From NCBI RefSeq assembly GCF_023159225.1, contig NC_063176.1:5902963-5966962 (forward strand): a DNA stretch of 64,000 nucleotides, given 5' to 3'. Position numbers and translations under genes: made by a program. Shown here in pieces: positions 44,880 to 55,184 of the stretch. Each line of letters begins with the position of its first letter. Position 1 is the stretch's first letter. The notes under the pieces are model-generated. The model worked only from the letters and a program-made list of their open reading frames with translations, was not told where the DNA came from and ran no database searches. The stretch is from Perognathus longimembris pacificus (lineage: Eukaryota > Chordata > Mammalia > Rodentia > Heteromyidae).

Positions 44880-45231
44880 TGGCTCTTACAGAATACTACA
44901 GATTAGGTGGCTCAAATGCAGACATTTATTCTCTCAAAGACTAAACTGCTTTGAAAGACTAAGAGATCTGGAGGCTGGATGACCAAGAGTGGGTGCCAAC
45001 AGGCTTCGTTTCTGATGAGACCTCTCTGCTGAGCTTCTAATGGCTTCTTCACCGTGTCTCTGTTCTCATATGGTCATGCTTCCCTTGCCTCCTCCCTTTG
45101 ATGCCAATCCTATTGAATTAAGGTCCACCATTATCACCTTATGTAGCACTATTTACCTTCCCTTAGGTCCCAATCACATCGGCCTTTCAGGATGAGCTAG
45201 GAATTTGGGGGACATGATGCAGTCCATAACA
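44880..45231 (-). mobile_element. MaLR-type LTR (MST/MLT1-like), antisense
   Basis: Minus strand starts TGTTATGGACTGCATCATGT, then CCCCCAAATTCC, and contains GACCTTAATTCAATAGGATT, CCAGCCTCCAGATCTC and an AATAAA signal (44925-44930) near its end. The order matches mammalian ERVL-MaLR LTRs. No TSD found. Confidence 0.75.
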
Positions 45232-45644
45232 TTTTCATGTATTTTATTTCTTCTTTGTAATTGATATAATTGTTATAACTTCATTGAAATATGTGGAGTT
45301 TGTTAATTATATTGATATTTGGTATATGATAAAGAAGTACATTTGTAATCTTATACCTAAACTTAAATCATTTTAGGTAATTTGTCTGATACATTAAATT
45401 CATTTCATTGTTATAATTTTCTTCTTGAAGATTTTCCTCAGGCTCCTCCTTTCCAAAATGTAAATAAAATAATACTTTTCTTGCAGTACCCAGAAGACTT
45501 AAGAATAGCTCTTAAATTGATGTACATGTTAAAATATCCAAAGCACTGTTATTCAAATTTTTCTGCAGGTTTAAGAAAACATTAGTATGAATTTAAACTT
45601 GCGTTGTCTATACTAGATCATAATGCTTTCCCCAAACAACCAAA
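45232..45644. other. Unassigned AT-rich sequence
   Basis: Nothing recognised. Confidence 0.5.
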
Positions 45645-46160
45645 TAAAATGAGAAACTAATGCCCTTCAATGGATAAATGGGTCAAGAAAATGTGATATA
45701 TATACACAATGGAATTTTACTCATCCATGAGGTAATATACTCTTAAATCATTGCAAATAAATGGATGGAACTGCGAAAAAAAATATGTTAAGCAAAGTAA
45801 ACCAGGCTCAGAGAGGCAAAGGATGCATTTTTCCTCACGTATGTACATTATTTCTAATTTATAAATTTACAAAGTAACCTCATACAGTGTTCTATGTAAG
45901 TGTGCATAAACATATTAACTAAAGTGTGGTAGAGGCAGGGGAGAATGTAAATAAAGTAACTCATTAGACTTCATTCAAGGAAATGAAGGTAAATAAATGA
46001 GTGAGGATAAGAGGGGTCGAGAGAATGCAGTTATATTCAATGCATATCCTATGGAACAAGAAAAATTGAGGGGAGGAGTTTGATTGAGAGGGATGATGGA
46101 GAATAATGAAAGGAGTGACATAAATCAAGATGCACTGTACTTAGAAACTAATTTCTTAAA
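45645..46160 (+). mobile_element. L1 ORF2 end and 3' UTR, sense
   Basis: CCCTTCAATGGATAAATGGG, TCAAGAAAATGTGATATATA, TACACAATGGAATTTTACTC, CAAATAAATGGATGGAACTG code for the ORF2 C-terminus; the 3' UTR ends ATGATGGAGAATAATGAAAG, GAGTGACATAAATCAAGATG. No long frame is open. Confidence 0.8.
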
Positions 46161-46559
46161 TAGTACCTCCTTTATATCACTACTAAAATATAATGAAACT
46201 ATAACTTGAAGTACATGGAAAAGTTTAGTGTATCTAAATAGTTCAATAGGAAGGTGGGCAACAGTTACACTGCTGTGTGTCTTCACTAAAGCAATTGAAG
46301 GAAGTTTCCCATGATCACAGTCATCGACGGTGCCTAGCATGCCTTTTGAGAGACAGGAAGCCAGGATTTCTGAGAGGCAAGATGGATGAAGTAGTATCCA
46401 GGGTAACTACTGGGGATTGCATGAAATGAGAGGACTTCAGGAGGAATGTATTCTATATTATTGTATTCAAAACAGTTTGTACAGACAGCCTGAACACTAA
46501 CAGTAATCAGAGCATTGCTACATCTTTCTTATGACAGGAGATATTAAATTATCCCAAAC
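46161..46559. other. Unassigned sequence
   Basis: Nothing recognised. Confidence 0.45.
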
Positions 46560-46940
46560 AAGCATAATAGGTAATAAAAGAAATAAAGGCCACATGCACA
46601 AAAAAAATCTTTTGGCAAGGAACCTGCAGATCTTAAGTGTGGTCTATTTGGAGTTTCAAAGACCGTTAAAGGGGAAACTGGGACAATTCTCTAAAAAGGC
46701 AAAATCAAAGTTCAACAAAATGAAAAACCAGGAAATATATACTAGAAAGTGGTGGGATGGGGTCAAGGTGAAAATGGTGGACAAAGGAAGAAGAAAAGGG
46801 GGAAAATGCAGTAAAAGATAAATCCAATGTATATTCTAGAAAATTACGAAGAGTGAGGGTTGGGTAACGGTGGGATGGACAAGAATGTTGAAAGGGGGGA
46901 CACTGATCAAGGTACATTGAATTTATAACCTGATTTGTTA
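46560..46940 (+). mobile_element. L1 3' UTR, sense
   Basis: GTTCAACAAAATGAAAAACC, GTGGTGGGATGGGGTCAAGG, GAAGAGTGAGGGTTGGGTAA and TGATCAAGGTACATTGAATT parallel 25020-25300. The frame at 46531-46821 is Lys-rich and not coding. Confidence 0.7.
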
Positions 46941-46944
46941 CACA

Positions 46945-47330
46945 TCAACTCTTTTTTTAATTAATTAATTAATTGTCAAAATGATGTATCCAGTGGTTAC
47001 CGTTTCTCAGGTAAGTCAGTTAGTACATGTCTTATGAAACCTATTACTACCTCCCTCATTTTTCCCCTCCCTACCCTCATTGGCAATTCCCTTTCCCCCT
47101 TTAGGGGTACAGCTACTTAAAGGTAACAATAACAATCTCAAAAGAGGGAAGCTAGAGCTAAGACATTTGGCTATAAATAGAACAAAATCCCCATAGTTTA
47201 AAAGACTTCATGTCTCTTGTTGATGCTAATAGATCCCTCTTACCTTTTTCCCTAAACTGGTCTGCTTGAGTGATAGTACCTTGCACCAATCAATACCTGA
47301 CAAATACACATATCAGATTCACAAAACTAG
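46945..47330 (-). mobile_element. L1 3' UTR, antisense, tail-to-tail with the previous one
   Basis: TTTTTTTAATTAATTAATTA, TTGTCAAAATGATGTATCCA, CCTCCCTCATTTTTCCCCTC mark an antisense L1 end. The right limit is approximate. Confidence 0.65.
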
Positions 47331-48184
47331 GAAGCAGGGGAAAATACAGTTTAAAAAAGATTCCGTGCTGTTTGCATTAAAATAAGTGAGCAATGTCTTG
47401 TTGAAAAGTGGGGCTGGTCAACAGTAAAAAAAAAATAGTGTTACAAATTCTCCTTAATTTTACCTCTCCTGAGCAGAGAGGATATGGCCACCAGGCAATC
47501 TACACTGTGGGATTCAACAAGATAGGACGATTCCTTAGAGAAACTAATAATGATAGACTCTTCACCCTGGGCTCTCGTACACTGCGCTTTCTATGCTGTC
47601 CACAGGATTATTAACTGCTCCATTCTCCCAGAACTCAGTGAGATTCATAGGCCCTTTTCCTAAAGCACTGTTCTAAAAGTTAGCAGCAGTAACTCTTATG
47701 CCTTGCATAAGAGCACACAAAAAAAGATTGAGTAGCAGATTTACTGCCTTCATAATAGTCACCGAAGTGCCAGACACAGAAGCCCACAGTCAGATGTCCT
47801 GAGAGTTTTGAGTGGCAATTTCCTTTTTTTTTTTTTTTTTACTTTGATAACAGTAGCCTTGCTTACCTCCTTTGAAGCAAAGGTGAAGGGACATAATGAT
47901 TAAGTTGAATGCAATGTAAGTTCCTTAGACTTTACATCCAGGAACAAATGCTAACCAGGAGAATATGTTATAGAAGCCTAAGAAGTTAAAAGGGAAATGA
48001 AAGGAAAATGCAGATTCTAGAAATAACATGCTTTATGTGTCGTAGAGAAAAATATAATAATATGCTTAAGAAAAATATTGAGAAATACCATACGTCTTAA
48101 TTGGTAATTTCTGAGAATCTTCATAGTCTTATTTAAAATATCATTTTCTTGCTAACTATACAATTTTAAAATATTTATTTATTT
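47331..48184. other. Unassigned sequence
   Basis: A T20 run at about 47823-47842. The 68-codon frame at 47408-47614 is unrecognised. Confidence 0.4.
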
Positions 48185-48297
48185 TTAATATGCAAGACAG
48201 GATATCAATAGGTAGCTATGGGGTCCTGAAAATTGCGCTCCTCCTCCGTCAGCCTGCTGAGTTCTGAGACTACAGGCATGCATCATTACGCTCAGCT
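48185..48297 (-). mobile_element. B1 SINE, antisense
   Basis: CAAGACAGGATATCAATAGG, GTCAGCCTGCTGAGTTCTGA, GACTACAGGCATGCATC. Confidence 0.6.
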
Positions 48298-49344
48298 GAA
48301 AATGTTGTTTTAAGAATGAATATACTTTTCAGGATTAATACTTTATTGGTTTGCAGGTAGATTAAAAGAATCCTTTATAGGATTATTTGTTAAAAATGTG
48401 ATTTAAACAAGGTAGAGACTATAGAAAGATTCAGAGGTAGCTGACAAAAAGCAAAACATAATAACTAAAGAATGCGTATAAATCAGTATAGTGCTAATGA
48501 AGAATTAAATGCTGATTGAAAGTGAGACAAACAAATAAGTGACTCATGCAAATAAGTGTGGCATATAGAGAACACAAATAGGAAATGGGACTTTTTTAGT
48601 GCAGCAGTGGGAATTTTACTAAATATGTCAAAAATTGAAAACAAAATATAATATAAAATTTAAATAACTTAAAAATGTGAAGTTATTTTTAAATATATTA
48701 TAGTTATGTTTAAAATATCAATAACTTGTACTGTTACTATGACACAAAATAACTTTCTGAGTTGACTGCTATGCCATTCTAGATCATTATTTGAAGCTTA
48801 TTAAGTGGTGCTTTCTTTTCCTTGTTAATGATTAATGTAGGAATGAGCATACAATTCAATTCTGCCTAGGAAAATAAAGTATGTTAGCCAACCCCCCCAC
48901 CCCCATTTTTAATTCATTTCTGATAGAAAATACACAAAAATCATGGTTTTCTGATCATTTGGAAATCAATTAGTTGCATTTTGTAACCTCAAACAATCCA
49001 GCAGGGCACCCATCAGGGAAAATGATGTTAGAGAAAATGAAGCAGATGATTAGAGACTAGAGAAGATTGTATCTGATATTTGGTGGTTTTATTACATTGT
49101 TGCTCATTTACTTTTGCTATGTGTACTACATGTGTGTACTTCAACATGAAGAAAGACAGTCTTAATGTTTTGACAATATTAAAGTAATTTCTTATTATTG
49201 ATTCAATTTGTTATTCAAGATTTGTCAGAGAAGTGGAACATATCTAGAAAGAGACTTATTTGTAAAGAATTGCTAAACAAGTTTATAGAGTCTGAGTGGT
49301 CCTATGACCTAAAAAGGGGAAATTTAGAAAAATTAGTGATATAA
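48298..49344. other. Unassigned AT-rich sequence
   Basis: A C-run (CCCCCCCACCCCC) lies near 48890-48903. Nothing else recognised. Confidence 0.45.
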
Positions 49345-49825
49345 ATTCCATTGTGCTTTTCCATCTGGTGGTTTTGGATCCCTTATCTAAGTTTAGATGG
49401 CCATAGGTCTTGTGGTTCATTTCTGAGTCCTCAATTCTATTCCATTGATCCTCAGGCCTCGTTCATGGGTCAGTGTCAAGTCACTGTGGCTTGCTAATAG
49501 TTTGCAGTTTGGGATGATATTTCTCCAGCATTGTTCTTCCTGCTAAAGATTGTTTTTGCCATGCAAATTCTTCTCTAATTCCATATAAATTTTTGGATTG
49601 CTTCTTCTATTTCATTAATTAATGTTGTTGGGATTTTGGTGGGTATTACATTGTTTTTGTAGATAGATTTTGGCAGTATTGCCATTTTCATGTTAAACTT
49701 CTCAGTCCAGGAGGCCAATTTTTTTTTCCACTTCCTCACTTCTGGTTTAATTTCCTTGTTCAGGTTTTTAAATATTTCATTATAGAGGTCACATATTTGG
49801 TTAAGTTAATTCCTAGGTACTTTTT
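49345..49825 (-). pseudogene. Older L1 ORF2 fragment, right-hand half of the split host L1
   Basis: Antisense of the L1 ORF2 3' half: TATTCCATTGATCCTCAGGC, TTGCTAATAGTTTGCAGT, TTTTGCCATGCAAATTCTTC, TTGGGATTTTGGTGGGTATT. It stops exactly at the 14-bp TSD of the inserted L1 and resumes at 56894. Strongly diverged, no open frame. Confidence 0.85.
49812..49825. repeat. Target-site duplication, left copy
   Basis: CCTAGGTACTTTTT, identical to 56880-56893. On the minus strand the site reads TC/AAAAAGTACC, acceptable for L1 endonuclease. Confidence 0.9.
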
Positions 49826-50272
49826 TTATTAATTAAACAAAAAATTTTGACAAGGTATTGTGCAAAAAGGGTACAGTTACATAGTAGGGCAGTGTGTACG
49901 TTTCTTGTGATATCTTACACCCTGTTTTTCTTTCCCTTCTCTAGGTCAGGTAGACATATATACAATACACAATGTATCAAGAACATATACAGTAGCCACG
50001 TGGCCTACGCCCAAGAAAATTCACCTAGGGCTTTAAATGTAATGTCGACATTAGACAATATGTAGACAGTAGTCTTATATGAACGTACATTCATAGCTTT
50101 TGAGCTATTGTATTCCACTGAGAGGTCAATTTTTGACCTTTATATGTTGAGTAGTTGTTTGGTTTTAGTTACATAATGTTGGGTCGCTGACCCAATCCTG
50201 TGGGAAATACCATTTGACAAGCAGTTTTTGGTTTCACAGACCTGCTCTCGACTGTCTCTCCGTCACCCCATC
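49826..50272 (-). other. L1 3' UTR and poly-A signal
   Basis: On the minus strand it ends CTGTACCCTTTTTGCAC, an A-rich stretch and AATAAA (plus strand 49825-49830). Compared with other L1 tails here (AACCCCTCTGTACATCAC), the terminal block is diverged, so this L1 belongs to a different subfamily. Confidence 0.75.
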
Positions 50273-53200
50273 TTAACAGTCATATATCAAGGAAATCATG
50301 CCCCTTTGCTTTTTGTGTTCTAGGCTTTTCTCACTCAACATTATTTGTTCAAGTTCTGACCATTTCCCTGCGAATAACAATATTTCACCATTCCTAATCA
50401 CTATGTAGTATTCCATTGTGTATAGGTACCATATTTTTTGGATCCATTCATCTGTGGAGGGGCATCTGGGTTTTTTCCATATTTTGGCTATTGTGAATTG
50501 TGCAGCGATAAACATGGAAGTACAAATGTTTTTTTGATATCTTGGGGCCTGCTGTTCAGGATAGATGCCTAGGAGTGGTATGGCAGGGTCATGTACTAAT
50601 TTGCACTCCCACCAACAATGGAGAAGGGTTCCTCTTTCCCCGCACCCCCTCCAGCATTTGTTGTTGCCTGAGTTCAGAGTATAGGCCATTCTAACTGGGA
50701 TGAGGTGGTATCTCAGGGTTTTTATTTGCATTTCCTTTACTACCAGAGATGTTGAACATTTCCTCATATGTTTCTTTGCCATTTTTATCTCTTCTCTTGT
50801 GAAGTCTCTCTTTAGCTCCTTTGCCCATTTCCTAATTGGTTTACTGGGCTTGGAGGGGCTTTGTTTTTTGAGTTCTCTGTAGATGACAGATATTAGGACT
50901 GATATATAGGACTGTTGCTGTGCTGTGCTGGTAAAGATCTTTTCCCATATGGTTGGCTGTCTTTCTAGTTTGGTGGCTATGTCCTTAGCTGTGCAGAAAC
51001 TTTTTATTTTGTAGTAGTCCCATTTGTCGAGTCTCTCCCCTATTTGTTGTGCCCCTGGGACTCTATTCAGGAAGTTCCTACCTGTGCCTATAAGTTCTAG
51101 CCTCTTTCCTACTCTGTCCTTCAGTAGTTTCAAGGATTCAGGTCTGATGTTGAGGTCCTTGATCCATTTTGAGTTGATCTTTGTGCATGGTGATAGGCAT
51201 GGGTCTACTTTGAGTTTTCTGCATATGGCTGCCCAGTTCTCCCAGCACCAGTAGTTGAAGAGGCTCTGTTTATTTCATTGTATATCTTTAGCTCCTTTGT
51301 CGCATATCAGCTGACTGTAAGAGTGCAGTTTTATTTGGATCTTCAATTCTAATCCATTGGTCTTCCAGTCTGTTTTTATACCAATACCAGGCTGTTTTTG
51401 TTATGATAGCCCTATAGTAGAGCTTGAAGTCTGGTATTGTGATATCTCCTGCACTGCTTTTTTTTTGCCTAGAATTGCTTTGGCTCTTCTAGGTCTTTTG
51501 CTGTTCCATATGAATTTATGGATTGCTTTCTCTATTTCAGTGAAGAATGTAACTGGAATTTTGATAGGGATTGCATTGAATTTGTATAACAATTTGGGCA
51601 ATATGGCCATTTTCACTATATTTATTCTGCCTACCCATGAGCATGGGAGGTCTTTCCATCTCCTTTGTCTTTTTTGATTTCCCTTATTATATTTTTATAG
51701 TTCTCATTAAATAGGTCATCATGTCCTTGGTTAGGTTGATCCCTAGGTACTTTATTCTTTTTTGGCTACTGTAAATGGAATTGTTTCCATAATTTCCTTT
51801 TCTGCTTGTACATTGCTGCTGTACAGAAAAGCTGCTAACTTTGTGGATTGATTTTGCACCCTGCTACTTTGCCAAAATGGTTTATCAGGTGTAGGAGTTT
51901 GGGGACTGAGTTTTTGGGGTCCTTCAGATATAAGATCATGTCGTCTGCGAATAGGGATAGTTTGATTTCTTCCTTGCCTATGTGGATCCCTTTGATGTCC
52001 TCCTCTTGCCTTATTGCTATAGCTAGGGATTCCAGCACTATGTTGAAAAGAAGTGGGGAGAGTGGGCATCCTTGTCTTGTTCCTGAGTTTAAGGGGAATG
52101 ATTTTAGTTTCTCTACATTTAATATGATGTTAGCAGTTGGTCTGCTGTATATAGCTTTTATTGTTTTGAGGAATGTTCCATCTATTCTTTTTCTTTCCAG
52201 AGCTTTTAATAAGTATGGATATTGTATTTTGTCAAAGGCTTTTTGGGCATCGACTGAGATAGCAATGTGATTCTTGATTTTAGTTCTGTTCATGTGGTGA
52301 ATTACATTGATTGATTTACGGAAGTTGAACCATCCTTGTGACTGAGGGATGAAGCCTACTTGGTCATGATGTATGATTTTCTTGATCAATTTCTGGATCC
52401 TGTTAGCTAATATTTTATCGAGGAGCTTTGCGTCTGTGTTCATTAGTGATATTGGTCTGTAGTTCTCTTTTTTTGTTGGGTCTTTGCCTGGTTTGGGAAT
52501 GAGTATGATATTAGTTTCATAGAATGAGTTTGGGATTTCTCCCTCTGTTTCTATTTCACGAAGGAGTTTGAGGAGTATTGGTATTAGTTCCTCACTAAAG
52601 GTTTTATAGAATTCGTTGGTGATTCCATCTGGGCCTGGGCTTTTCTTTGTTGGGAGGTTCTAGATTACCCCCTGTATCTAGCTCTAAGTTATTGGTTTAT
52701 TTAGTTGATTTATTTCTTCTTTGTTCAGTTTGGGCAGTTTATACTTCTCTAAGAATTGATCCATTTCTGTAATTGTTTTTTAGTGAGTAGAGGTTCTGGA
52801 AATAGTTCCTTATGATTGTTTGAATATCGTGTGTACTTGTAATTTTTCTGGTGGAGTCCCTGATTTTACATATATGAGTCTCTTCTCTTCTTTTTCTTTG
52901 TAAGTCTTGCAAGGGATCTGTCAATTTATTTATTTTCTCAAAGAACCAGCTTTAATCTTATTTATTTGTTGAATTGTCTTTCTATTTTCAATCAGATTTA
53001 TCTCTTCTTTAATCTTTGTGATCTCTCTCCTCCTAGTCATTTTAGGTTCGATCATTTCTTGTTTCTCCAGTTGTTTTAGTTTCATTGTGAGGTTATTCAC
53101 CTGCTCTGCTTCCATTCTTTTAATGTGAGTGCTGAGGGCAATGATTTTGCCCCTCAGTACTGCCTTAGCTGTGTCCCATAGGTTTCTTTGCAATGTATTT

Positions 53201-54020
53201 TCATTGTCATTGTGGCTTATGAATTCATTGATTTCATCTTTACTTTGGTCTGTGGTCCAAGTGTTGGATAACAGTGTGGGGTTTAGCCTCCAAGAATGTG
53301 TATAGCCTCTGTGGTAACCGTTGTTATTGAGGGTTACCTTTAATCCACTGTGGTCAGATATAACATGGGATGACGTCAATACTTTTGTATTTGCTGAGGT
53401 TATTTGTGTGGGCTATGACATGGTCTATTTTGGAGTATGATCCATGGGCTGCTGAGAAGAAGGTGTATGGGTCTCTGTAGGGTGGAAGATTCTGTATAGA
53501 TCTGTCAGATCCATTTGGGATATGGTGTTACTTAGGTCCTCAGCTCCCTTGTTAATCCTCTGGGTGTTGGATCTGTCTCTTGGAGAGAGTGGGGTATTAA
53601 AGTCACCCACTATGATTGTGTTTGGGTCTATCTTGTTCTGTAGTTCTGTGAGAATTTGCTTGACATATGTAGGGCCTCTTTTGTTCAGTGAGTATACATT
53701 TATCACCGTGATGTCTTGATTCTGGATTTTTCCTTGTATTAAAATGTAGTGACCGTCTTTGTCTTTTTGAGTTGATTTTAATGACAAGTCCAGTTAGTCT
53801 GAGATCAGAATGGCTACTCCTGCCGTTTTTGGTAGGTGCATTTGCTTGGAAGATCTTGCTCCATCCTTTCATCCCTTGCTGTAACGTGGGTCTCTTGTAG
53901 ACAATGGATGGCAACTTTTTGTTTGCATATCCATTCTGCCACTCTGCTCCTCTTTATTGGAGAGTTTATACCATTTATATTCAAAGAGATCAAGGATAGG
54001 AGTGTTTTTTCTCCTTCCAT
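50273..54020 (-). pseudogene. L1 ORF2 (endonuclease-reverse transcriptase), inactivated
   Basis: ORF2p is the enzyme of target-primed reverse transcription: an APE-like endonuclease nicks DNA, then the reverse transcriptase copies the RNA. The reading starts at a true ATG (54018-54020) with LISLNINGINS and LQETH, followed by VGDFNTPLS and SDHSGLKVTL, all typical of the endonuclease. The reverse transcriptase is the best preserved part (51835-52443): [35 protein letters not shown] and the catalytic FADDMILYL. The C-terminal segment (50273-51133, 286 codons open) includes [11 protein letters not shown]. Total span is about 1250 codons, near the usual ~1280. Defects: a stop and frame changes near 53814-53914, further frame changes near 53425, 52924, 52700-52450 and 51800, and an in-frame loss of about 60 bp near 50595. 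Confidence 0.92.
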
Positions 54021-54047
54021 TTTCTTGTTGGGCTGTTTTTCCTCTTT

Positions 54048-55184
54048 TTATTTTTTCTTGTCTTTAGTGAGCTGCTCTTTCTGTTGAGCTCTGGCTATTG
54101 TAGATTTTTCTGTTTCTGTCTGTGTGTCCTGTACAATTTCTGTTGGGTGGGATTCCCCTCTTAAAATTCGCTGTAGGGCTGTTTTTTTTTTATTCACATA
54201 CTCCTTTAGATCCTCTTTGCTATAGAAAGATCTGGTTTTCCCCCCGAATATGAACTCCAGCTTCGCTGTATATTTTATTCTAAGTTGGCAATTGTTGGCC
54301 TGTAGAACTTGGATGGTGTTCTTCCATTCTCTTTGCACGTGGTAGGTTTGTGTGGAGAGGTCTGCTGTTATTCGGATCCTCTTCCCATTGTAATAAATTT
54401 CTTTCTTCGCTTTGGCAGCATTCAAAATTTACTCTTTATTCTTGAGATCTGAAGTCTTGAATATTATGTGCCTTGGCGTGGCTTTTCTGGGGTCTGGTCT
54501 GCCAGGTGTCCTATAGGCTTCGGTTACCTGGATGGGGTCCCTTGTGAGATTGGTGAAGTTTTCTCCAATAACTTTATTGAAAATATGTTGAAGCCCTCTG
54601 CTCTGGTATTCGGCTCCTTCTTCTTTATGTGCAGATTATATCTCTTGTCTTTGTCCACTAGCTCCTGGATTAGTCTGCCCTGAAGCTTCACCGTTTCTTG
54701 GAGTGTGGTAATTTTCTGGTTCTTGTTGGCTGCATCATCGTCCGAAAGAGATACTGGATTCCATATGGTCATTTCTTTGTGCTGTGGATTCAATTGCGGA
54801 GTTTATGGATGTCAGAGAGCTATGTATGGTTGCCAGGTCAGCTCTGATCATGGAAATTTCCTCCTTTAAAAAGTTGTATTTTAAGTCTCTTTTTTCATGC
54901 ATTTCACTTCTCAGGATGTTAAGGTCTTCTTTAACGGAGGTTTGCACTGTATCCATTTTTGCTTCCATTTCTTTCTTGGCTTCTTGCATGTCCTTGGAGA
55001 CTTCCACTCTGAACTCCTGGAATTGTTTTCTGATTTCGTTTCTGACGCTTTCCATCATTTCTGTTAACATGGCCTCATTTGCTTTTTTATTCTCCATCTC
55101 CTCTTCAGTTGTGCTGCTTTTTGGAGCTGGCGAGTTGGCCTGCCCTTTGATGAACTGTGTTATGTTTCTTTGTGATTTGTGCAT
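54048..55184 (-). pseudogene. L1 ORF1 (RNA-binding chaperone), inactivated
   Basis: ORF1p is the trimeric RNA-binding protein that coats L1 RNA in the ribonucleoprotein. It starts at an ATG (55182-55184) with MHKSQRNITQF. Residues about 25-145 form a heptad-rich coiled coil (ESVRNEIRKQFQEFRVEVS, KKEMEAKMDTVQTSVKE). The RRM-like part follows in another frame (54524-54793), then ATPRHIIFKTSDLKNKE, and the C-terminal domain RIRITADLSTQT with TAKLEFIFGGKTRSF. Length about 379 codons, normal for rodent L1. At least two frameshifts (near 54740-54790 and 54570) and a TAA at 54429-54431, where the family has a Lys-Glu-Arg run, destroy it. Confidence 0.9.

Noticed and set aside
51848..52270. Plus-strand frames at 51357-51677, 51848-52270, 54784-55293 and 56933-57253
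   Set aside because: They are antisense to L1 ORF1 and ORF2 coding sequence and are shadows of it.
51835..52443. 202-codon minus-strand frame with reverse transcriptase motifs as a host gene or novel reverse transcriptase system
   Set aside because: It is the reverse transcriptase part of the disabled L1 ORF2, in the expected place relative to ORF1, UTRs and TSD.
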